Part shown: positions 19,301 through 24,667 of the stretch, one piece after another
Layout: every line of letters begins with the position of its first letter
How positions within the stretch are numbered: position 1 is the stretch's first letter
Source of the DNA: a virus
Length of the DNA: 24,667 nucleotides
Reading direction: 5' to 3' (one strand)
Virus record (IMG/VR): IMGVR_UViG_3300027720_000030
Coordinates: 1-24,667 of that record
Notes under the pieces: model-generated
Databases searched by the model: none
What the model was told of the DNA's origin: nothing
Seen by the model: the letters and a program-made list of their open reading frames with translations, nothing else
Program-made: the position numbers and the translations under genes

Positions 19301-21943
19301 AAGAAGAGCATCATCACGGGACAGTATGTCCGCATGTTGAGCAGCAAAAGCGTCTATGCCTTCAGGGGTAAAGTCATTAAGGACCGCATTGTCATCAATC
19401 CGAACAGCAAAGTAGGAGACCTCATCGCCAGTTCTAGGATTAAGAAGAGCATTGTATCCATCTGATCTATTATTGATCAGTCGGAGGTCATTCTCAAACC
19501 TCTGGTAGAAGCGCTCAAATGGGACAGCGCCAGGTGTAAAACGCTCTGGCACAACGTTAGCTACATCATCCCAGGTAATAGGTAGGCCCTGGTATGATTG
19601 ATTTTGAAGAGCAGCCAAGCGCTCCTGTAAGGGACCGCTAAATGTGAAATCATGAATTTCATTACCCTTGGCTACTGCACGTTCTACAAATGTGCTTTGA
19701 GATCCAATCAGCCTACGGGCTTCATCTGGATTTTCAAGGTCCAAGGGCTGGAGCCAACGGCCACGTCCATCAGGAGAACTACGTACAACAGAAGCTTGGA
19801 TCCCATCACTTGAGGTAGGACCAAACCCGGCACGTTCGTAAAGACGGGCACGGACGGAGGTAGCAGTATTATTATAAGAGACTCCGTTAGTACCTAGAAT
19901 ATATCCAGTCCTAAGTTCCGGGTCCAAAGAATCCCAGGTCTCGCGTGTGCGTGATGGGGAATATTCACGGAAGGCATTAAAACCAGCTTCCTCCATTTCA
20001 GGAGTAATCTCTGGCATAGCGGAAGATGCACGTCGGCTCTGAGCTTCACTAGCCCCTCTAAGCCCGTAGTCGTCGCCTGCTGGGTAGTTAGTTAAGACAG
20101 AACCAGGGGGCAGCTGCTCACGAGCTATACGATTAAAGTCGGTCATGACCCTGCGGCCATAAGTACCAAACTCAGTACCGCTGTCTACTCCCCATTGGAT
20201 ATTAAAAGAAGGAGTACCTTCAGGAAGGCCGTAGGCTGGAGTAATATCGGTATCAGCCCTAATACTCCAAGTAACCTGTGCTCCGTTTGGAAGAGTTGTT
20301 AGAGTCTTTGCATAGTTCCCGTTCAATAGCTGCTGCTTGATTGGAAGAAGTTCTGGATATTCCCGCAATAGATAATCTCGGAACTCGATCATATCGTCAT
20401 AGCTATTAAACCTCTTTGCCAGATCACCTGTAGAAAGGTGCTTATCCAGTACCCCATGAGGGTCGTAAATCATGGCAACCACATCTGGCTTGTCATGAAG
20501 CGCCTCATCCCAACCGGGAGGGGCATACTCAGTATTAAATGAAGTACGACCTACGGTGACGAATCCATTTCTCTCATAAACCTTCTTGAGGTTAGGTAAC
20601 TCGAAGTTATCAAGCTTGATACCGCCTTGCTTGACGGCCTCTTGCATGATTAGATCACCAGCACCCTTAGCGGTTCCATAGACACCTTTAATCTCACCAT
20701 CTGCTGTGACTAAACCATATCCACCCTCAACTGAGATGACTTTTGATTTAGCAACAGTTTCTGCATCAACACTGTCAACACTCCAGTACTTAGAAGGATC
20801 AGACGCCTTCACCTCCTCCAATCGTTGGACAAACTGCTCAGCGTCAAGTGGCTTAGTGGAAGTGACTGAAGACAAAGGTTGGGCAGAGTCCAGGGTCTCC
20901 TTGAAGACCTGCTCCCCAGCCGCTCCAGCAGCCTCTTCTGTTGCTCCACTCTTCAGGGCCTGCCTAGTGGCACGGACTCCACCGATGTATGCGCCAACAG
21001 CGTCGGCAGCAGCACCAAGACCAAAACCTTCAAGGCTGGTCTTGAGCATTGCCTCCCAGGGAGAATCATCCTCATCAACAGACAGGGCTGTCAGAAAGGT
21101 TGGGTACCACTCAGGAGCATTCTCCTTAATGAGGTTGGAGAGGTTGCCCTCACCACGGGTAGCAGACATCATGTCCGCAGCAATGCCGCTAATACCACCA
21201 CGGGCCCCAGCCTGGGCAATGATGCCAGCCTTACCAAGATTGGTAGAAGCAGCAGCTACCTTTGCACCTGCACCTGCCATCCCACCAAAACCACCTGTAG
21301 CAGCAGAAAGGGCTGCAAACTCCAGGAATCCTTGGGCAATTTTGCCTACACCAGTCTGGGCGCCTGCATCATCCTTACCAAGGTCCCACGAGGCCCACTG
21401 GTACTTACTAGAGAAGGGGTTTTGATCTTCCTTGACGTTGCCAAGGGTATAGAGATACTTGTTAGTATCGCCAATAATCTCAGCTGTATTGAGAACTGAC
21501 TCAGCGGCACCACGAATAGCACCACCAACAACACGAATCGGCTCACCAGCTGGGTCCTGACGGAGCTGCTCAGTGATCCGCTGGTCTTGTTGCATGCCAG
21601 CAGCTCTTTGCTGCTTACGCTCGGCTGCAATCTGATCTGGGGTCTTCTTATTTCCCTGGAAGACATTATCAACCATATCCACAATAGGGATGCTGGCGTT
21701 CTCTTCGATCCACTTACCAACGCCTTGGAGGGCTCCGTTAAGGGAAGGAGCAGCTAAACCTGGGATAGTACGTTGTTGAACATTCTGACCAGCAATACGT
21801 GCTGGTTGTTGTTGAGGCTTAGGTTGTTGTTTAACAGGAGCGGGGGCAACAGCCTTCAGCAGTTCTTCCCTAGACTCATCCAGGAAACCACCTTGGTTCT
21901 GTTGCTGCGCACCCTGAAATAACTGATCAATGTAATCAGGCAT
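16394..21943 (-). CDS. Very large internal virion protein (gp16-like)
   Basis: By position and size this corresponds to T7 gp16, a core protein ejected to help DNA enter the cell. The start is set at the ATG at 21943 (MPDYIDQLFQ, 1849 aa): the longer reading from 21979 begins inside a hairpin. The N-terminus is Gln/Pro-rich. A hydrophobic Gly/Ala region (AALSAATGGFGGMAGAGAK) and further small hydrophobic stretches could insert in membranes. At about 400-493, GGYGLVTADG, NLKKVYERNGFVTVG and DVVAMIYDP resemble a GNAT-like fold; a second similar piece (RARLYERAGFG) follows. The C-terminal third (FFPFVKTGHNIMVYAGTHVP) is typical of gp16-like ends, as I recall. No lytic transglycosylase motif is seen here. 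Confidence 0.8.
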   Translation of the reverse strand: MPDYIDQLFQGAQQQNQGGFLDESREELLKAVAPAPVKQQPKPQQQPARIAGQNVQQRTIPGLAAPSLNGALQGVGKWIEENASIPIVDMVDNVFQGNKKTPDQIAAERKQQRAAGMQQDQRITEQLRQDPAGEPIRVVGGAIRGAAESVLNTAEIIGDTNKYLYTLGNVKEDQNPFSSKYQWASWDLGKDDAGAQTGVGKIAQGFLEFAALSAATGGFGGMAGAGAKVAAASTNLGKAGIIAQAGARGGISGIAADMMSATRGEGNLSNLIKENAPEWYPTFLTALSVDEDDSPWEAMLKTSLEGFGLGAAADAVGAYIGGVRATRQALKSGATEEAAGAAGEQVFKETLDSAQPLSSVTSTKPLDAEQFVQRLEEVKASDPSKYWSVDSVDAETVAKSKVISVEGGYGLVTADGEIKGVYGTAKGAGDLIMQEAVKQGGIKLDNFELPNLKKVYERNGFVTVGRTSFNTEYAPPGWDEALHDKPDVVAMIYDPHGVLDKHLSTGDLAKRFNSYDDMIEFRDYLLREYPELLPIKQQLLNGNYAKTLTTLPNGAQVTWSIRADTDITPAYGLPEGTPSFNIQWGVDSGTEFGTYGRRVMTDFNRIAREQLPPGSVLTNYPAGDDYGLRGASEAQSRRASSAMPEITPEMEEAGFNAFREYSPSRTRETWDSLDPELRTGYILGTNGVSYNNTATSVRARLYERAGFGPTSSDGIQASVVRSSPDGRGRWLQPLDLENPDEARRLIGSQSTFVERAVAKGNEIHDFTFSGPLQERLAALQNQSYQGLPITWDDVANVVPERFTPGAVPFERFYQRFENDLRLINNRSDGYNALLNPRTGDEVSYFAVRIDDNAVLNDFTPEGIDAFAAQHADILSRDDALLRASWNKELNAPEIQLVRGVSTEDEARFLGDLFDQSEYIFANGRARPLLGGESLEGTTGVHLSSQFGTPMESRTVDSTTAIQQQMQARTASVGTAPGGSQRTVTTAQLRRIARATGDAPAQMLRQMVRENPVNVEELSRVSRQTVDEVANEAAQGIQDALGVAGEVDFSKILRRGDEGDELLSRAGIVQVRGLMQEVTTRLYESGFAIMKLGEANMDTFPQVQRMADELKSLMRIHKVSANAYSKYLSAYKIKVPVLGIEISNPVKVLSDEELVKEIKNADKVLDKLVKDLASGDPQARAEAFRLSAALVLAEGDPSKMPSLWKYIREIATGNGLNIMFNSMLSSPKTQEINLISNAMNTIYRPIAAATGGDAQVRKAAIASFYGFHKTLGESFRIAAVAMKDGPVNGGSKVVEQAAEATEKLKLLQRTADVSDDKGFQAAVGFISMLKDVAEFPLFAWPSKLLTSSDEFFKTMVGRMEYNSQTMMQAISESANTSDPLKETFERMLKADLDKNFDPKTGAILNEDLLTVAKEVTFQTDLDGPMKAFGDMVNQLPVMRIFFPFVKTGHNIMVYAGTHVPVLNRALGEYKAIMNGTDEYAKAVYKGREAYGRMLVLSGGLAAFNGILIGNGPPDPQEKKLWLQNNQPRSINLTKLSMGKIQGEKGKDKFLDISRLEPFGQILTAVADLAAMTKAGQLSEDRAQYLAGYLTYAVAMNFTNKSYMQGVVPLGQALTPGWQGIQTLASMPAEIANNFLPLSGLRRTFANLMSPYMQEYNGTLERLAYSASFGLIKTGATQYDFITGEPVPSVSGGPNALLPFASTDRGGNKVKDALERIEFDSSVVLKTLSGVKLTPQQRSDLQKMMGESSLQNELKAWVSNKNFWPAVEEFQQRLRNGERIYKENQPFYSEIVRIITDQRDIAIDQLKRKYPELDNEILQNRASRTADRQGRPDGVPLNRNTTIEALSNMPY

Positions 21944-21962
21944 CTTTAGGGGGTAAATAATT

Positions 21963-21990
21963 AACCCCCCTTGACGCATCGCGGGGGGCG
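21963..21990 (-). terminator. Hairpin between the gp15- and gp16-like genes
   Basis: On the minus strand a 6-bp CCCCCC/GGGGGG stem with a 12-base loop begins 6 bases after the gp15-like stop, then TTAATTATTT. It is terminator-like with a mixed A/U tail and may reduce read-through into the gp16-like gene or act as an mRNA end or processing signal. Confidence 0.5.
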
Positions 21991-21994
21991 TTGA

Positions 21995-24496
21995 TTAAAG
22001 TCTTCCGTTAGCTAGTAAACGCTCGGCATAGTCATAGCGAGAGCCGACATCTCTAAAGCCCCAGTATTGATAGGAGGCTCTCTTAAGATCACCGACAGAA
22101 GCGTTAGGATTCATGAATACCCGGTAAGCCCAGGGATTCCGCTTCTTCATTTCCTTAACCATGTAGTTAAGTTGGTCTGACTCTGGGATCTGAGCAATCG
22201 GCTTACCGAAGTGGCGTTCGATAGCACCTAGGCGGGCAGCGTCACCAGGAAAAGCAGCCCAGGAAACAAGACCACCATTCCGGACAGAAGCATCACCGGC
22301 AACCTTGCCCCATTGCCTGGTACCGTGCCATGTACTTTCAGCTTGGATATTGCCTGAAAGGTAGGCAGCTCCTCGACGGGGGAAGCCCATCTGTTCAAGC
22401 ATTCTCATGCCTTGAGCAGCATCCTTGATGTTTCCACCTGATGCAGCAGGGTTTGCCTCTTGCCTTAAAGCAAGCAAGCCAGGCAGGCCATTGACTCGTA
22501 ATTGACCATCGATGAAAGCCTGCTCACTGAGACCAAGATTTTTGGCAAGCAAACGAGTCTGGTTAGAAGGTCTCTCACCTGCGAGGACTCTTTTGATATC
22601 AGACTTGAGAACTGGAACAGGTAGGAATTTGTCCTTCCTGGCATCCATGACAGACCTGGGGAACTTAAGAGTTCCAAAGATCTCCTCAGCTTTGAACTTA
22701 GAGAAGTCCTGCACACCAGGGGCCACAGTGATACGAGATACCCGTTTATCAACGGATAGGTCACCCTGGAAGCTGTAGCCAGTCTTGGGATCTAGCTCAA
22801 TCCTGTACTCAGGTCGCTGTAAAAGCGCCTTAGTCTTAACTTCAGCCAGTCTCCCAAGCTCAACAGGATCGCCAGCAAGGGCCGGTCTAACAGCTACTTC
22901 AGCAGCTAGTTGGCTGCGTAACTCCTCAATCAACATTGGGTGCCTAAGAGCAAGCTCAGCACTCACAGTGGGGGAGAGATCGCCATCTTTAGCCTTGCCC
23001 TTCATGGCAGACTTAAGCCCAGAGCTAATGCTAGACATAAACTTGTCGAGTTTCTTCTCAGCTTCCTTAGTGGCAGCTGGCTTGGCAAACTGCTTGTACT
23101 CGGCAGGGCTAATAGTCCCAGCGTCCAACATGGACTTGAGGAGGGAGTCAGACGGCTGCCTACCGCTAGCCACCATCTCCATGAGTTGGAACTTGGCCTG
23201 GGGGTCATAGCCAAGTCCGTTCTCTGTCAGGCGCTCGGCCTCCTTGAGGGCCTCTTCGGTACCCAATGCCCGCAGGCTTTCGACAGCCTTACGGCGGTTA
23301 TCGGGAGTCGGATCGTCATAGAAGAACTGAACCGACTTCTTCATGGAGATAGTGTTCTCCTGGCTCTTGAGGTTGTACTCCTGGATGGCACCCTTACGGA
23401 TATCCTCCTCAGCTGCATCGAGCTGTGCGTCGTACTCGTCACCCCACTTGACACCAGGGACCTTCTCTTGATTACGAAGCTCCTTAAGGAAATTCGTATC
23501 TCTATTAACAACTGCTTCTCCAATTAGCAGCTCCATCAACTTATCGTTGGAGGCTCGTGAGCGGCCCTGTAGGCCAACGTTCCCATTAAGAAGAATGGAT
23601 TCTGCCTTGGAGATCTTGTCGCCTACAGAGAGGGTCTTATCATCAGCAATTAGGGAGATCTGGTTGGTTGCAAGCTTGAGGTTTGCAGTCTGATCTTCCT
23701 TAATTACTTGATTAAGTTTGGCACTGATAAAAGCCTGCCTTACCTGCAGAAGCTCCGGAGCGATGTCGGACAACAACGCATCAGGCTGTTTCCACAGGCC
23801 AGATGCCTCTGCAAAGACTCCACTGGTTGCGCCTATCCAAGCATCCATCTGGTCGCCGGTCCTGGGCTTCTGCTCATCAGGAAGCTGGTTCCAAGCATCA
23901 AGTAGAAACTGGGGGTAGGCAGCCTTAGCTTGATAAACATTCCCTTGGAGGCGGTTGAGTGCCTTGGCAGGGTTTGAGTCACGAAGCTGGTGGGCCACAG
24001 TATTAGCTGTGGTAGTACCCTCATTCTCTAGGCCAGTCGCAACTTTCTGAATTGCTTGACCTTCGGCTTGGACTTCTACCTTGGTCTGGGTATCACGTTC
24101 GACAGCAGCAGGCTGCCTATTGCCAAACATGGCCTGAACAGCTTGGCCCTGCTTCTGTTTCTTGGCATCCTCTTGCTCTGCTGCATCAAGCTTTACTTTA
24201 AGAGCACTAGGAACGCCAAGGGCAAAGTCTGTGAACTTGAGGATGGCATTTGTAGTCGCGTTGTTCTTACTTAACTCAGCCTGGGCAGATATCTGCTGAA
24301 GGTTATCGTAGCCACGATCAAGACCTTGTTGGCGCTGTAGATCCCTAGAGGCAGTCTCTGCATCACGCAGGGCGTTGAGGGAGGATGCAGCAGCTTGCTT
24401 GGAAAAGTCGCCAACTACCTCTGGGTTAAAGGCACGAGACTGGGCAGCTCTTTCAAACTGGACACCAGCAGCCTCTACTTTTGGTATTCTGGCCAT
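21995..24496 (-). CDS. Internal virion protein with C-terminal tail-lysozyme domain (gp15-like)
   Basis: This sits where T7 gp15 does, between gp14- and gp16-like genes. The start is set at the ATG at 24496 (MARIPKVEAAGVQF, 833 aa), since it overlaps the stop of the upstream gene as TAATG, with GGTGG upstream as a weak ribosome site; a GTG at 24505 would add three residues. Most of the protein is charged and helical (Gln/Ala/Glu/Lys-rich). About 690-833 resembles the phage tail lysozyme family: GFPRRGAAYLSGNIQAES with the likely catalytic Glu, then a Trp-rich part and YWGFRDVGSRYDYAERLL. It would locally digest peptidoglycan during DNA entry. In T7 this activity sits in gp16, so the placement here is different. 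Confidence 0.82.
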   Translation of the reverse strand: MARIPKVEAAGVQFERAAQSRAFNPEVVGDFSKQAAASSLNALRDAETASRDLQRQQGLDRGYDNLQQISAQAELSKNNATTNAILKFTDFALGVPSALKVKLDAAEQEDAKKQKQGQAVQAMFGNRQPAAVERDTQTKVEVQAEGQAIQKVATGLENEGTTTANTVAHQLRDSNPAKALNRLQGNVYQAKAAYPQFLLDAWNQLPDEQKPRTGDQMDAWIGATSGVFAEASGLWKQPDALLSDIAPELLQVRQAFISAKLNQVIKEDQTANLKLATNQISLIADDKTLSVGDKISKAESILLNGNVGLQGRSRASNDKLMELLIGEAVVNRDTNFLKELRNQEKVPGVKWGDEYDAQLDAAEEDIRKGAIQEYNLKSQENTISMKKSVQFFYDDPTPDNRRKAVESLRALGTEEALKEAERLTENGLGYDPQAKFQLMEMVASGRQPSDSLLKSMLDAGTISPAEYKQFAKPAATKEAEKKLDKFMSSISSGLKSAMKGKAKDGDLSPTVSAELALRHPMLIEELRSQLAAEVAVRPALAGDPVELGRLAEVKTKALLQRPEYRIELDPKTGYSFQGDLSVDKRVSRITVAPGVQDFSKFKAEEIFGTLKFPRSVMDARKDKFLPVPVLKSDIKRVLAGERPSNQTRLLAKNLGLSEQAFIDGQLRVNGLPGLLALRQEANPAASGGNIKDAAQGMRMLEQMGFPRRGAAYLSGNIQAESTWHGTRQWGKVAGDASVRNGGLVSWAAFPGDAARLGAIERHFGKPIAQIPESDQLNYMVKEMKKRNPWAYRVFMNPNASVGDLKRASYQYWGFRDVGSRYDYAERLLANGRL

Positions 24497-24667
24497 TATG
24501 TCCACCCATATGAAGGAATACCAAGTCCTAGATCCTTACCAATTCCAACTGGAGTAGCTGCAAACTGTGGGGCCTGGACTGGCGCTGCAACCTGAGAAGC
24601 AGCTTGATTAAGTGATGACTGTTGCTGGATACCAATCTGATCGATTGAGACCCCGGCTTGTTGAATG
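24496..24667 (-). CDS. C-terminal end of an internal virion protein (gp14-like), partial
   Basis: This frame is open at the window edge and ends with TAA at 24498-24496, overlapping the next start (TAATG). The 56 visible residues are Gln/Ala-rich (IQQAGVSIDQIGIQQQSSLN, later QVAAPVQAPQFAATPVGIG) and end GLGIPSYGWT. Immediately upstream of gp15- and gp16-like genes, the expected gene is gp14-like. Only the C-terminus is seen, so the assignment rests on order and composition. Confidence 0.6.
   Translation of the reverse strand, partial: IQQAGVSIDQIGIQQQSSLNQAASQVAAPVQAPQFAATPVGIGKDLGLGIPSYGWT

Noticed and set aside
20706-21425. Plus-strand frame of 239 codons opposite the gp16-like gene
   Set aside because: It is opposite an Ala/Gly-rich coding segment, which creates few stop codons on the other strand. 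No motif is present.
21943-21979. Upstream start at 21979 for the gp16-like gene
   Set aside because: It places the start codon in a hairpin loop and adds 12 residues without any ribosome site. The ATG at 21943 follows the hairpin.
1-24667. tRNA genes and CRISPR arrays
   Set aside because: I saw no cloverleaf-type tRNA sequence and no regularly spaced repeat-spacer array. A dedicated tRNA search would be more sensitive than reading by eye.

Overview
This window looks like part of the genome of a T7-like podovirus, most probably a cyanophage. Nearly every gene lies on the minus strand, so the gene order reads from high to low coordinates. The evidence is a single-subunit T7-type RNA polymerase, a ThyX thymidylate synthase, a T7-like run of internal virion proteins, tail fibre and lysis/terminase genes, and small proteins of a kind often seen in picocyanobacterial phages. 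The host is an inference; no host gene is visible.

Layout, read along the minus strand. At 24667-16394 are internal core proteins in the T7 gp14-gp15-gp16 order: the end of a gp14-like gene, an 833-residue protein ending in a tail-lysozyme-like domain, and an 1849-residue gp16-like protein. At 16390-10920 is the host-recognition block: a T7-type tail fibre with a collar domain, a protein built on LTDTQLRA repeats, a collagen-like/glycine-rich adhesin, and two small proteins with Pro/Glu linkers. At 10898-7014 are lysis and packaging genes: a holin candidate, a glucosaminidase endolysin, a membrane/coiled-coil protein, small terminase, a basic protein, an HNH nuclease, an unknown protein, a terminator and large terminase. 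Many junctions here are tight (stop-TC-ATG or TAATG), which suggests translational coupling.

At 7013-6649 is a 365-bp non-coding region with tandem perfect hairpins, a spaced 18-bp repeat, an AT-rich promoter-like zone and short repeats abutting thyX. In T7 the large terminase is near the right genome end and the polymerase near the left, so this is where the physical ends of a circularised assembly would be expected.

At 6648-26 is the early region: thyX, then a run of small genes (two encode secreted mini-proteins), then the RNA polymerase and one more small gene. One gene, a ribbon-helix-helix regulator at 3693-3929, runs on the opposite strand and faces a strong terminator.

The most unusual signals are: a 12-bp motif (CCACTNNNCCAA on the coding strand) repeated nine times in early-region spacers; a near-identical 25-bp sequence shared by the polymerase gene and the hairpin after the terminase; the opposite-strand regulator together with operator-like repeats before thyX; and the two secreted mini-proteins.
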